The notes under the pieces: generated by a model | Databases searched by the model: none | The model's input: only the letters and a program-made list of their open reading frames with translations | What the model was told of the DNA's origin: nothing | Source: Ecdyonurus torrentis | Lineage: Eukaryota > Arthropoda > Insecta > Ephemeroptera > Heptageniidae | NCBI GenBank assembly: GCA_949318235.1 | Contig: OX439131.1 | Span: forward strand, 36,789,171-36,853,170 | Length of the DNA stretch: 64,000 bases | Reading direction: 5' to 3' | Shown here: piece after piece, positions 1 through 12,489 of the stretch | How the letters are laid out: the number at the start of each line of letters is the position of its first letter | Position numbering within the stretch: position 1 is the stretch's first letter | Position numbers and translations under genes: made by a program

Positions 1-130
1 TCACGCGCGCGTAAACAAGCGAGCTGTGATGTCATTAACCTGCATCTGCTATTTTGTGAAATTAACGTTGATATTTAGATATGTTAGAATATTAGCAAAG
101 TTTTTTGTTCAAGGTATTCTACGCCTTTAA
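1..130. mobile_element. MITE family C, partial copy (C0), cut by window edge
   Basis: This is the right-hand part of a TTAA-ended MITE. It ends with the inverse of the family terminus TTAAAGGCGTAGAA, with TTAA at 127-130. It shares the internal stretch around the GCGCGCGTAAACAAGC segment and the TTTTTTGTTCAAGGT subterminal block with the full copy at 26814-27128. The CRE-like site is degenerate here (TGATGTCA). Confidence 0.8.
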
Positions 131-1868
131 GGGAAATGCTTAGAAGCTGCATTAATAATAATAACCGAGAGATATTTCAAATTTGATTTTGGATGTATTA
201 ACGACATTAACATATTTTTGCAAAATGGGCAATAGGCGCAGGCAAGGCTATGAACTTTATTATTAAAATTTAGAATCAACAATAACAAAATGATACAATA
301 AATTCAAAATAGACATAAATAAAACATTTCACGTATATTTTAAACAACAAATAAAATTGAAGACATTTTTTTTTATGTTTTAATGTTAATAAAAATATTT
401 GTTTTAACCTAAACTTACGTCTTACTTGCAATATGAAATAAATAATAAAATAAACTTGCCATGTGGAAAAATAATTTTATTAATAACTTCTTTGCGATAA
501 AGAAAATATAACTAACTTGTGTTATAGAAATATTATTTAGTTAGATAATAATTGATTTATTTACAGTTATGTAGATATTATTAATACAAAGAAAAATAAA
601 TTTTATGTTTATAAGTTGATTACTTAACAATATAAAATATAGCACTATTTAAAAGAATTATATAATGTATAAAATACTATTAATAAACTTTGAAATCATT
701 TTTCTATTTCATTTATACTTTATCACTTATTTATTTTAATGTTTGCGAAAGTCAGATATGAAAACTGTGTTTTTTGTGTATGTGAAATGATAGTGCTAAA
801 ATATCGCTATGACAAATTGTACTATTCTTCTTATCTTCTTGTTTGTTCTCACTTTTGTAAAACAAATTGATAAACTTGGAGACGTCTGGCAACGAAATTT
901 TTATATCAAATGTTTTTGCATAAATTTTTGTTTCTTAAAAAAAGAAAAAAAGAAAATCACTTTACATTGTTTTATTTTTTTGTTTGCCATATTTTAAAAA
1001 AGAATTGAATTTCCTTATACAAAGATTTAATTTGGAATTTTCAAATTTATAGTTTACTTTAAACATTTTTTGTATTCATTTTTATGTAAACACATTTTTA
1101 TAAAATTATTATTGTATAAATATTATAAAATGTTATATACCCCATTATATTTTCATTATTCAACATATTTCATATTTGATGAATTTTATTAATTAGCATG
1201 ATTAATTATTATTAAATTACGAAATATATATAAAATGAAAGTTTAATGAAAACGATATTATTTTATACCATGTTGTTTGTACAGTACAACTGATGTTGTC
1301 ATATACATATATATAAATTATCAAACAAAAATTACATACTGCGTTATTCCTGTTCTCAGAAAAAAAAGTTAAAAAGTACACAAAATAAAGGTGTCATTGC
1401 AGTAACCAAAAATGACAAGTCAGGGACTAACATTTATTATTAATATGACAAAATTTATAGCCCCAAATGCGTGTTTCCTAAAGTTTTTCTCATAAATGTG
1501 ACTTTAAGAATAGATGGTATAGAGTTTCGGAGAATATTCTACCGTAATGAAGTGACCTGCAAAACAAAAGAATTTTATTTGAATAGTTTTTTTTCATAGA
1601 AATTTTTAACTAAATTAACTTACAAAGTTATACAGTGTTAATTTTTTTTATATCAACATTTTATCCTGTTTATTTGGTATTGGAAGTAATAACTAACTGA
1701 CCTTTTTCATTACTAGGAATAAGAATTTCGATGAAAAGTTTTTAAGTTAAAAATGTAAATTATAGTTACATTATATAATATATGTTTGTATTTTTTTATT
1801 ATATTATTTATAAATTTGAAGTAATTAAGCTAAAAAAAGAAAATAAATTATCTATGCATTTTATTATA
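131..1868. other. AT-rich DNA without recognised gene
   Basis: Only short spurious reading frames are present. I see no splice-flanked exon, no repeat shared with other parts of the window, and no microsatellite longer than about 15 bp. Confidence 0.6.
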
Positions 1869-2213
1869 TTAAAGCAATAGACCACATAAAACAGCATGTG
1901 CTTTGTAATGAATAAACACGAAATGGGATCTACAAAACTGATGAAATTTTTTACCAGAATGTTAATGTAGCCCCACGAGAGAGCGTGAAAAAACTGTAAA
2001 GTATACAATTTGCGTGAAAATTCATGTTTATGACGTCAGAAACATGCAAAAATTAGTATGAAAATGTTGTGCGGGCTGCATAAATTGAATATTCTGATCA
2101 CTGCTACAGGGCTACTGTTGGGTTTTGAGATAAACTATAATGTTATTTATGTAAATCCCATCAAGTGTTTTGTGATATAAATGCTTATGGTTTTCTCTGG
2201 TCTATTCCTTTAA
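1869..2213 (+). mobile_element. MITE family A, copy A1
   Basis: A 345-bp element begins TTAAAGCAATAGACCACA and ends with the inverse of TTAAAGGAATAGACCAGA, so it has imperfect terminal inverted repeats of about 18 bp and TTAA at both edges. The interior holds a palindrome centred on TGACGTCA at 2031-2038. Five further copies occur in this window. It has no coding capacity and is non-autonomous. The TTAA target with AG after it fits Kolobok-type elements better than piggyBac, whose ends normally start with pyrimidines; this assignment is inference. Confidence 0.85.
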
Positions 2214-2249
2214 ATACATTTATTTGCCTTAAAGCTTCCATTCTGTTTC

Positions 2250-2269
2250 TTACCCCCCCCCCTCCCCCC
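2250..2269. repeat. poly-C tract, interrupted
   Basis: Two C runs separated by one CT step. It stands out in very AT-rich surroundings. Confidence 0.9.
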
Positions 2270-2769
2270 CAAAAAAAGTACAAATAATTTTATCATAAAA
2301 AAGGTAACATTTGAATTGTAATATTGAACAGAAAATATAAAATATAATTGTATAGTTCAGTATATAAAAAAAGTTCTTTTATTCTATAAAAATAAATGAT
2401 CAATTATAAGTTAAAAATAAAGTAAATGAAAAAGCTGACGCATTGTATGTTGTTAGGTGCAGTTACACTTATTTCCTGTGATATAGTTATTAGAGCATCG
2501 AAAAGGAAATCAACCAAGCGTGACAAACTAATGAAGTCTCTCTCTTTTACTTTTATTACCTAGCTACCTACCTAAACATTGATATCTTCTAATTAAGTTG
2601 CAGTTGTAGCAACTTCTAACTATCTAGTACATGACTCAGGAGACTTAGGGTAAAAAAAAAGAAGTAGAAGGAAATACTAGAACACTGAAAAAAGAAAATA
2701 TTATAACAATATTTCATTATTTACGTTCTAATAAAGTTATACATTATTTATAATATATTGATATTGATC

Positions 2770-3174
2770 TTAAAGCCCTTGTCAACTTATTTTTTTATCA
2801 TTTAGAATACTAGATTGATAATTACCATACCTTATTATCCATAAATGAGACACGAACACGTTAAGTTAGCATTTTTTATTTTCGTTTATTTTCTTTTTGA
2901 CGGTTATTTCACGTATCTGTCGTCACAATATACCACCGCCAATCACAGTTACCACTCTGGTCACGTAATAAATTTAGGACCCTCCCTCAAGTTCTTTACC
3001 CCTATCACGGCCCCATCTGTACATTGTGACGTCAGATACGTGATATAACAGTCAAAATGAAAATAAATACAAAATCAACATGTTGGTGTCTAATTCATGG
3101 ATAATAAAGTATAATATGATAATTATTAATCTAGTATTCTATATGATAAAAAAGTAAGTTGACAAGGGCTTTAA
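2770..3174. mobile_element. MITE family B, copy B1 (long inverted repeat)
   Basis: A 405-bp element with TTAAAGCCCTTGTCAACT at the left and its inverse at the right, both edges being TTAA. The inverted repeat runs on imperfectly towards the centre, so the whole element can fold on itself. One arm carries TGACGTCA at 3027-3034; the matching site on the other arm is mutated (TGTCGTCA). Copy B2 is at 15507-15903. Confidence 0.88.
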
Positions 3175-4812
3175 AGAGTATATTAAATCAAAAACGCAAA
3201 AAATAAAAATAAAAATAATAATAAATAAATAAATAAACAAACAAACAAACATATACGTACTGTGTATTAGTAAAAAGAGAAATAATGTAACAAAATGCTC
3301 GAAAATAATAAGATTAATAGACTATAGATTACAATTAATAAGTTTACTTCTTAAAATATTTTATAAGTAATAATCTATTTTTAATTAGTAGAGTCATGCT
3401 ATTTTTTGTATTTAGTATAGCGTATGCACTTTAAATTAATGTACTTAAAAACTTAAATATCAACTTAATTAGTGGTAAAAGAAAAAATTAATATTATTTA
3501 CATACTGTACTTTTATTTTAGTCATTCAATTTAAGTTTTTTTTTTTTTTTTTTTTTTCACTGTAGTAATTTTTATTTATTTTTATAATATTCCTATCTTG
3601 CTTTCCACAGGCAAACGTGTTTACTATGTGTTAGGAATAAATGTAAAAAGTAATAATATTAAAAGAAAAAAAAACTGTTAAAAAGTAACACTCGATGTAA
3701 CCAAAGTGAATTCGTGTGATGAGAATTTTAATTTTTAACATCATTAAAAACAGGGGCATTTATTTTCACCACTTTCTTTCACTGTAGCTTTGAATAAACA
3801 GTCACTTTGCTTTGACGAGAGCGAGAGGAAAAAAAAAAAAAAAGAAAGAAGCAATTTAATTAATTAGTGAAATCGTTAATTTGTATTTGTTAACAGAATG
3901 AGCATTTAACTTAAAAGCTTGTATTTTTAATTGACTTAGTATAAATTATAAAGTAAGTAAATTATAGTAAGTGAAATGAAAATATAATTACAGTATGAGT
4001 TACAAAAATATTTTATATACTTATTAAGTTGAAACTACGGTCTATATGGCATTATAATTGACTCTGATTTATTGCGAAGAATTAAGATATATGTACCCCA
4101 CTGGGTGGTTAAGATATCATGAAATTTTTAAATGTGATTTTGGTAAAATTGATGTTTTCAATGATATGTTTATTCACCGTGCGCGGTCCTTAATGAATGA
4201 AACATTTATTCATCAAACTGCAAACTCATGACATTTTTAATGACTTATTCTGTAAAATTAAAAGATTGTTTAATGAAGAGGTTGACTGACTTGGACCGGA
4301 AATCGTTAAAAGGGGAATTATATTTTCACAATAATTCTTTGTACATTCTTTATTTCCAGCAAAAACAAACACTATAATTTTTAAATAAAATCAAGTAAAT
4401 TTAAGAAATAAGTTATTAATTAATTTTAAAAAAGCTTCTAATTTGACTAAAATTTACCGCTAAAATTTAAATTTCCACATTTACATGTAATATTTAAAGT
4501 GGCATAACTTAAATATTTGATCGTGTTTTCACATGTTTGACGTAGCTTTATTTTTAAGTACTATTTCTTCTTAACTTTGTGTTAATATTATAATTCACAA
4601 CCGTCTAGTTTGGGAGATATCAGTCGGTCACCTAGCTACTACCTTAACAACATGTCTAATGGGTACTAACTTAAACTGTATTACCTACACACTACTACTG
4701 TACTGTGCTGTATTAAACTGTAAATTGATGTGTTTATATGTGTGTAAGTAACTATACTCTATCATATTCTATAAAACAGTGTAATTCCCATGTAACTGAG
4801 CTATACTAAATG
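3175..4812. other. AT-rich DNA with homopolymer runs
   Basis: Contains a poly-T run near 3538-3557, a poly-A run near 3830-3843 and a short TAAA/CAAA-rich stretch near 3190-3250. No gene or transposon terminus is recognised. Confidence 0.6.
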
Positions 4813-5113
4813 ACTTGTATCTCAAAATCTAGAAAGAAAACTTTGAAACTTTAATAATGCCATTTCAAAGTTAATATAGTAACAGCTACCTATAATAAAA
4901 TTTTCAGAACTCATGATCATGAAATAAGAGGGAAAAATGTTATTGAAATTAACATGAGCTCTTATGGGATTAAAACTTCAAAAAATTATAAATTAAAATC
5001 TAGCATTTTTTTTTTTTTTTTTTTTTTGTCCTGACGTTTGTAAATTTTTTAGATTTTTCTTTCTTTACAACATTTCTGCCAAATCTTGTTGTAGATGATT
5101 TCCCGCCTTAAAT
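4813..5113. repeat. Dispersed repeat J, copy J1
   Basis: About 300 bp that align well with 58914-59240. Shared landmarks in order are TTGTATCTCAAAATCTA, GTAACAGCTACCTAT, AAAATTTTCAGAACT, CTCTTATGGGA, AATCTAGCAT and GATTTCCC. A poly-T run (about 5006-5027) replaces a segment present in the other copy. No coding frame or clear terminal repeats, so the class is unknown. Confidence 0.75.
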
Positions 5114-5914
5114 TATTACATGGTATAGTATTATAAAAGTTGGATCACATAATGAAATAAAACAGTGTTGACATAAAAATTTATCAACACAAAAATATTT
5201 CATGAAGTATTATTCAGTGCTAAATAATTTATCTCAAGTATCTCAACATAGTTTTTTTTCATAATGTATAAACTCGCTGCAATATTTAAAAAAAACAAAA
5301 AAACAAAAACATTACACTATAATTTTTATTAGCATAATAATTGTACAAAAATAGAGTATTATATATTGCATTGTGGAATACTTTATAATTATATTTTAAT
5401 GAATTATGCAGAAAGAAAATAAATTTAAAATACTTCTTTGTATTGTTATAATTATATTCTATAATCTGTTGTATGTATAATAACTCTTTCTTCGCACTCA
5501 AATGAAGATAAACATTGTAAAACAAATTAAAATAATATCCTGGAGTATATGCAACCCGCTTGTCCTTGAATTTCAACTGTGGTATTATAGAGAAAAGATA
5601 ATTATATACAGAAAAACTTCATTTTTTTTTCTCTCTCAAACAATTTTTTTAATTTTCTTAAATATTATAATTCTACTAAATCATATAATATAAATAAGTA
5701 GCTGAGACGTATATTAGTGGGTGTCTTTTACGAGCTGCTTTCAAAAACAAAAATAATTAAAAATGAAATCGGTAAAAATTAAAATTAAAAAAAAAACGGA
5801 GCTCTTTTCGCTTTTAGCAAGTCAAAGGCACTTTGAATGTTTGTTAAAGAATGAAGTATATTTAATTTAACATTTTAATTAAGTTCAGGAAATTTTGTAC
5901 TTTTAAAAGAGTAG

Positions 5915-5918
<4 letters not shown>
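5114..5918. other. AT-rich DNA, nothing recognised
   Basis: Short overlapping reading frames here are low-complexity (N/Y/K/F-rich) and show no splice context. I see no repeat or regulatory motif. Confidence 0.55.

Positions 5919-5993
<75 letters not shown>
5919..5993. repeat. (TA)n microsatellite
   Basis: Uninterrupted TA dinucleotides, about 37 units. Confidence 0.97.
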
Positions 5994-5995
<2 letters not shown>

Positions 5996-6049
5996 CATGG
6001 GCTTGCTTCACTAAAGCAAGCAAGCAAAAATATTTCTGCCTGTCGTGGC

Positions 6050-6050
<1 letters not shown>

Positions 6051-6077
<27 letters not shown>
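6051..6077. repeat. poly-T tract
   Basis: A run of about 27 T, 57 bp after the TA array. It could be the poly-A tail of a minus-strand retro-insert, but no adjoining element is recognised. Confidence 0.9.
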
Positions 6078-6080
<3 letters not shown>

Positions 6081-6535
6081 ACAGTACAGTATAATATAGT
6101 TGTAGACGTTTTGATGAAACATTTTACTCTGTTGCGTACTTTCTTTTGATAATATAATATTAAGATAATATTTCATCTGTACAATACCTTTCACTTAACC
6201 TCAATGCTCTACAGTATGTACATACAGTGTTTTCAACAATACAAAAGAATTAGTTAAAAAAATATATACTAGCCAGCTATTTTGATGAAATTCTTTATTT
6301 TAGCTAAAATATTAACTTTAATTTGCTTCATTATTAAATTTACTAAATATTATTTTTTTTTATAAAATAAACTGAAATTGAAATCTTAAAATTTTATAAG
6401 CACGTTTTAGTCACTTCTATTTTAAACATTTATTTACATGGATTAGAATTAATATATGAATGAAATTGTTATAAATTAATTACTGTTGGTTCGATAATTT
6501 ATCCTTACAACTATATTAAAAAAACAACCAAAGTG

Positions 6536-6606
6536 TATTATATTATTATACACTATTACTATACACTATTATTATACACTATTACTATAAACTATTATAG
6601 TGTATT
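6536..6606. repeat. Short tandem array around TACACTATTA
   Basis: Four to five degenerate tandem units containing TATACACTATTA. The two ends (AGTGTATTATAT near 6532 and TAGTGTATTATATA near 6598) flank the inverse-oriented units, giving the array partial dyad symmetry. Confidence 0.75.
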
Positions 6607-6644
6607 ATATAGTTCACAATTCAAAATAATTGTATGTAGTATAG

Positions 6645-6975
6645 CTGGTATGGCCAAGTAGTGAAAGCAGGTGACTTTGTACTACTCACAAAATTAAGCT
6701 CGAGACATTGCTAAGTGAAGTGTGAGAGCACAACGCGATGCACGAAGGTTACTTACATGCAATCCATGACGACGCTCAGCATTCGAAAGGAGCATGATTG
6801 ATGTGATTACAACGACCAGCCTACGTTCCCTCGGTTTCTCCAGGCTGTCATGACGAATACCGGGCTGTGTTTTAGACCGTGAAGGGATCATGTGCACAGT
6901 TTCCATTGTACCTGTCGATAAGACTTCCGCCTTGACGGGACTATGTAGAAAGTGTAGCACGGTAACACAATATCG
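6645..6975 (+). mobile_element. Dispersed repeat I, copy I1, possible tRNA-derived SINE
   Basis: About 330 bp of higher GC than its surroundings. Its body aligns in reverse orientation with 12490-12766 and weakly with 50285-50430. The left end (6652-6702) carries TGGCCAAGTAGTGAAAGC, resembling the A box of serine/leucine tRNAs, and GCTCGAGAC about 30 bp later, resembling a B box. That would make it a tRNA-headed SINE on the plus strand. Against this, copy I2 has poly-A at what would be its 5' side, so orientation and class are uncertain. Reading frames in I1 and I2 that look alike reflect the shared DNA, not a gene. Confidence 0.55.
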
Positions 6976-7072
6976 CAAAGTAGTTTATCTCATAAAAGCA
7001 TTACGTTTTTAATATGCATGCAAAGTTGCTTTTAGATGACATTTAATCTCAAAACAAATATACATGTACGTA

Positions 7073-7442
7073 CAGTATGTTTTATAAGAAATGGGACACA
7101 AATGATTTTACGTATTTTTACCGCACCAATACGAGTCAACGAATAACAATGAGAGAGGTGTTCACTGTTGCACTTCTCCACCTTTTACTTGACTTTTACC
7201 ATTTTGATAATCCAATTGGTCAAGACAGGAAACGAGTCATCGAAGCGATAAGTAAACATCATGCAAACAAAAGAGAAGGAATAATGGGTGGGCGAACATA
7301 TTTTGGTTTGTTTTGATAAAAGTCAAGTAAAAGGCGAAGAAGTGCAGCAGTGAATATCTCTCTTATTGTTATTCATCGATTCGTATTGGTGCGGTAAAAA
7401 TACGTAAAATCCTTTATGTCCCATTTCTTATAAAACATACTG
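7073..7442. mobile_element. TA-flanked foldback element H1
   Basis: The element starts CAGTATGTTTTATAAG and ends with its inverse. TA lies immediately outside at 7071-7072 and 7443-7444. The arms extend about 125 bp (7073-7197 and 7318-7442) with high identity, leaving a 120-bp centre. TA target duplication and a CAGT start fit the Tc1/mariner superfamily by convention. No transposase is encoded, so it is non-autonomous. Confidence 0.85.
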
Positions 7443-7657
7443 TACAGTACAGAGCTTAAAAATTGTTAAGGAAATACTATTGGTCCACGAAATTACAATA
7501 GCAAAGGGTGTCTGCTGCTGCATTTCTCCGCCTTCTCAGACTGGTTGTGATTGCAGTGGCCAATGACATAAATATACGCACACCTCCTTGACTATGCACA
7601 CCTTCTCTCTCTTTTTTAAGAATCCAGTGCTTGCTTGCTCACCAAACGCCCGTCTGG

Positions 7658-7661
<4 letters not shown>

Positions 7662-7704
<43 letters not shown>
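7662..7704. repeat. (CT)n microsatellite inside H2
   Basis: About 21 CT units within the left half of the H2 foldback. Serine/leucine-repeat reading frames across it are spurious. Confidence 0.95.
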
Positions 7705-7705
<1 letters not shown>

Positions 7706-7985
7706 GAATCAAAGTATTATGCTTGCTTGCTCGCCGAACACGCGTCTGGTGCATCTTTCTCTCTCTCTCTCTTGCTTTCTTTAAGAACCAAAATATTAAA
7801 CCTGCCTGCTAGACCTGCCGTGTGTTGTTCTCTCTCTAATTTCTCGTTCAAACAAAATATTTATTATAATATGTTTCCTCTAAACTTGTTTGCTTTTTCT
7901 CCAGAAAAAATACAATAGTAAGCGATATCATAGAAAGAGAGAGATGGTGCACGTTGGACAAGCAGGCAAGCGTATTATTTATTCT

Positions 7986-7991
7986 GAGAGT

Positions 7992-8028
<37 letters not shown>
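7986..8028. repeat. (GA)n microsatellite inside H2
   Basis: GA array, interrupted at its left end by GTGAGAGTGAG. It is the inverted-repeat counterpart of the CT arrays in the other half of H2. Confidence 0.93.
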
Positions 8029-8029
<1 letters not shown>

Positions 8030-8185
8030 TGCATAGTCAAGGAGGTGTGCTTATATTTATGTCGTTGGCCACTGCAATGACAACTAGCCTGAGAAGGCGG
8101 AGAATGCAGCAGTAGACACACCTTGCTATTGTAATTTTGTGGAGCTATATTTCCTTTGTTAACATTTTATCTGCTCCCTACTGTA

Positions 8186-9324
8186 CAGTGAGTAAACTAT
8201 CTCATGTATCTAACACATAAAACAATCTTTGTAATTATTTGTAAATATAGTTGAGAGACAAAAGTGTTTGACTATATTTTATTACATGATTTCAAACTCT
8301 CAGTGTATTGCAGTAAATTTTGATGTTTATTTATTTTTTTTTTTAAATAATACTAAAGAAGCTTTAAAAAAAGTAATTTCAAAGTATGTATATTTTTGTT
8401 TATCTGAACGTTTGTGTAGTATAAATTGAAATTAAAGATAGGAATAGTAAGAAAAATATTAAAGTTTAATCTTTTTTTTTTCTAAACTTAAATATTTATG
8501 TAATGGTAATGATACGTCAAGTAAAAATAAAGTGATAAATAAATGAACGTAGTAAAGGTTATTTGAATATAATAATATAAAGTATTATATATTTTGTACT
8601 GTATATATTTCATTTAAACTTTTAGTCATTTGTGCGAAATTAATTGGAATAAATAATGTATGAATAATGTTTTTGAAAAGTATATAATATATAAAATATA
8701 CGCTGATTTTGCACACAGATTACAAATCATGCTCACTTAACTGTTTGATGTACACTTCAAATTTTCGAATTACCCTTTCTAATGATGTTTTTGTAACGCT
8801 TATATATTATATAAATATATGTGTGTGTATGTGTATACTAAAATTTGGTGAGCATGATGTATTGATTTATAAATATTTAACATTATATGTATATCCAATA
8901 TTATGAGCAGAAGAGCAGTAAATAATAATTAATTATATTGACCTAATGCTTGATTAATATTACATTAAAAGCCTTTTATATAACATTGTCAACACTTTAT
9001 ATATTACATAATTTCTATATAAGTATTTAAAATCTCTAAATTTTCTACTTTTTTTCATAGTTAAATTTATTTCATGTAATAATTTAACTTATCTTTTCTA
9101 TATATATATATTCTGATGTTAAATTCAAAGTTAATTAATAAATAAACAAATTTTACAATTTAATACTATTAATACTACTCTCTGAGTTTTCCCAGTGAAT
9201 CTCTGGTTCAAATTATATACTTCTGAAATGCCAGAATTTTTTAACTACAGAGATGGTTCTGGCTGCGCCTATATATTGTCTATAATATATTTATGCATTG
9301 AAGTTACCTTCGTAAATTGCAAAT
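8186..9324. other. AT-rich DNA, nothing recognised
   Basis: Contains a T run near 8334-8344 and short TA tracts near 8811 and 9101. No exon, repeat copy or terminal inverted repeat is recognised. Confidence 0.55.
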
Positions 9325-9840
9325 TTGGGCCATAAGCTGCAACCTCTAGTTAAACCTTAAATTATTGCAATAATCAAAGTTACATCTTAAAGCCATAGAT
9401 CACATACAACAACATGTGTTTTTAATGAATAAACACGAAATGGGATCTTCAAAACTGATGACAATTTTTATCAGAATGTTAATGTAGCCCCACGAGAGAG
9501 TGTGAAAAGACTGTAAAGTATGCAATTTACGTGACTATTCATGTTTCTGACGTCAGAAACATGCAAAAATTAGTAAAAAAAAATGTTGTGCGGGTTGCAT
9601 AAATCGACATTTTCTGATCACTGCTACGGAGCTACAGTTAGGTTTTGAGACAAACTAAAGCTATTTATGGAAGTCCCATCAAGTGTTTTGTGATATAAAT
9701 GTTTATATTTTCTTCTGGTCTATTCCTTTAACTAACGTTTAACTAGTTCGTGTCACAACTTACGACAATAATCTCCAATTATACCTTAGTTAAGTTTGTT
9801 TATTTTATTGTAACAATCATAAAAAGCTCACCCAGCGTAA
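9325..9840. repeat. Dispersed repeat M, copy M1, split by MITE A2
   Basis: The left part (about 9325-9386: CCATAAGCTGC, CTCTAGTTAA, TTGCAATAATCAAAGTTAC) resembles the reverse complement of 53865-54040. The right part (9732 to about 9840: GTTTAACTAGTT, CTTAGTTAAGTT) continues the resemblance. The family A element at 9387-9731 lies exactly between them. Similarity is moderate and the outer ends are not defined. Confidence 0.45.
9387..9731 (+). mobile_element. MITE family A, copy A2
   Basis: 345 bp, bounded by TTAAAGCCATAGATCACA and the inverse of TTAAAGGAATAGACCAGA, with TTAA at 9387-9390 and 9728-9731. CRE octamer at 9548-9555 lies in a 24-bp palindrome. Same orientation as A1. Confidence 0.9.
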
Positions 9841-9891
9841 GTTTAGCTAAAGTTTACAACGTATGACGTATTGGTTGATTGATTGATTTCA

Positions 9892-9913
9892 AGCATTTTT
9901 TTTTTTTTTTTTG
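9892..9913. repeat. poly-T tract
   Basis: A run of about 17-18 T following CAAGCA. No element is attached to it. Confidence 0.8.
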
Positions 9914-10425
9914 CAGCCCCTTGAAAATATAAAAATAGTTACTGATACATAACTTGCAAATATGAGATTTTTTTCTTTTTTTTTTCTCCATTTAAAATAC
10001 ATAAAATGTTATGGTAGTAAAATAGAAAATTAAGTTCACGAGTTTTATCTACTATATTTAATGTTTCTTTCTATTACAGTAATTAAATTCTTTGCTTTAC
10101 TATTATTAGGATAATTATTATAAATAATTATATTTATGTTTAAATAATTGATATAAACGTATTTTAAATAATATATTATGAGTATTAACATATTATAAGT
10201 ATAGTATTATGTACACTAACGTAAAAATATTATACTTTGTATAATTAATAGCATATTTGTTATAATAATGATTGTGTTGTATATTATAAACTTGTTTACT
10301 AGCAAGAAAGTTATGTTAAATATGTCAGAGTACCATGTAAGATGTAAGTGGACCTTTTGTGGCCTTTAAATAAAAACTATTTAATAATATTACACTTTCC
10401 AAAATAATAATAATAATAATAATCG

Positions 10426-10429
<4 letters not shown>

Positions 10430-10480
<51 letters not shown>

Positions 10481-10481
10481 G
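10430..10481. repeat. (TA)n microsatellite, one CA interruption
   Basis: TA array with one CA step near 10461. A short (AAT)n tract lies just upstream at about 10403-10422. Confidence 0.93.
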
Positions 10482-11368
10482 GTATGTACGTATGTATATA
10501 AATGACGTGAGTTACTTGGAGATTTTTTTTCTTATCGTAATTTAAAAATATAAAACACAATTTCGTGCCAGCACTGTAAAAATAGTAAAAGAAAAAAAAA
10601 TTAACGGTAATTTATATATTTTAAATATAGTAATAATAGGTAATAAGAAAATTAAAATTGCTCTAGACGTTGCAGGTAGTTATAAAGTCTTATTCATGTC
10701 TGATATTAAAACAGTATACTGACACGCATAACATTCATCAACTCTATTATAACATAAGAGGAAAGAAACCACAGAAGAGGCCTTCAGTCATACATTAATA
10801 AAACTTCATTTACATTAAATAAATTATACAATTCAAATGGAGTGAATTATTGAAATTTATACAAACAATGTTTGTAAAAAAAAACCAGCTATACCAAGTT
10901 GCATTTATTAAGTTGACTGAACTGTATTGCAAGTAAAATTACATATTATTTCTTCAAAAATAAATGTATCTATTATTATTTATTGCTTTTTAAACGTTTG
11001 CTAACACGTATAGCAATAAAGTTGATTTTATTATTTCTATTTATTACTGTACTATTTTACAAATTGTGTGTGGTCAAAATAAATTTGCCTTAAAACTTAT
11101 TGAGAAAATTGAAAAGCGCTGCAAGGTGTTTAAGAAAACTTAGATATTTGAAGGAAATTGTTGTAGAAACAAAATAATTACATGATTGATTTTTTTACAC
11201 TGTTTTACAAAACTCTTAAGTAATAAAACAACAACAGCTTTAACATTAGAAAATTTTCAAAAGAAAAATTATCGTTTAATTTTTGGTTATTGTTTTCATT
11301 TTTTTTTTTCTTGATAGCATTTTACGTAAATATTACACAATTTTCAACGAAAATTTCAAGACAATTAG
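10482..11368. other. AT-rich DNA, nothing recognised
   Basis: No supported exon, repeat copy or microsatellite of note. Confidence 0.55.
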
Positions 11369-11575
11369 TAATGCTGTTAATAAAACCCTGTTCTTTGTTC
11401 CTAAAATGACGATCAGCTTTGGTTATTCAAATGGAATGCGCATTTTTTGGTGCAAGAAAACAGGAGTATTGTTCGTAAACCCTGTTCTCTTGCACCAAAA
11501 AATGCGCATACCATTTGAATAACCAAAGTTGATCGTCATTTTAGGAGCATAGAACAGGGTTTACGAACAGCATTA
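11369..11575. mobile_element. D hairpin, copy D1 (head-to-head duplicated form)
   Basis: TAATGCTGTT at 11369 and its inverse at 11566-11575 enclose two inverse copies of an arm of roughly 90 bp that contains GACGATCA, TTATTCAAATGGAATGCGCA and TGGTGCAAGA segments. Copies D2 and D3 contain a single such unit of about 111 bp, so D1 is roughly a dimer. The edges read TA|ATGCTG...CAGCAT|TA, compatible with a TA target duplication. Confidence 0.75.
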
Positions 11576-12289
<714 letters not shown>

Positions 12290-12489
12290 AGATGCAAATT
12301 ATAGAATATTACGTTGAAAAGCAAGCACGTTTACTGCATTGTGACTCTTGTAATTAATTATCAATCAATACTATATTATATTAATCTAGCACGTAGTTAG
12401 GATCAAATGAATAATTAAAGGAGAATTTCTTTGAAACTTTGAAATTAATTCTTCTTAATTTTTATTGCCATATTATTTTATCGTGCTAC

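Larger units (their letters stand above)
7445..8183. mobile_element. TA-flanked foldback element H2 with internal microsatellites
   Basis: A 739-bp foldback. Its left arm (7445 to about 7620) and right arm (about 8020-8183) are imperfect inverse copies, with CAGTA outermost and TA just outside at 7443-7444 and 8184-8185. The left TA is the same TA that bounds H1. The interior has two diverged tandem units, each with a TTGCTTGCTC segment, a GTCTGGTGCATC segment and a CT array. On the opposite side is a matching inverse unit with a GA array. No transposase frame is present. Confidence 0.82.

Noticed and set aside
6694..6978. Protein-like similarity between this minus-strand frame and the plus-strand frame at 12439-12768
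   Set aside because: Explained by nucleotide similarity of dispersed repeat I; no conserved start, stop or domain.
7077..7316. 79-residue frame
   Set aside because: Lies in the arm and loop of foldback H1 and is disrupted by the inverted repeat's symmetry; no recognised domain.
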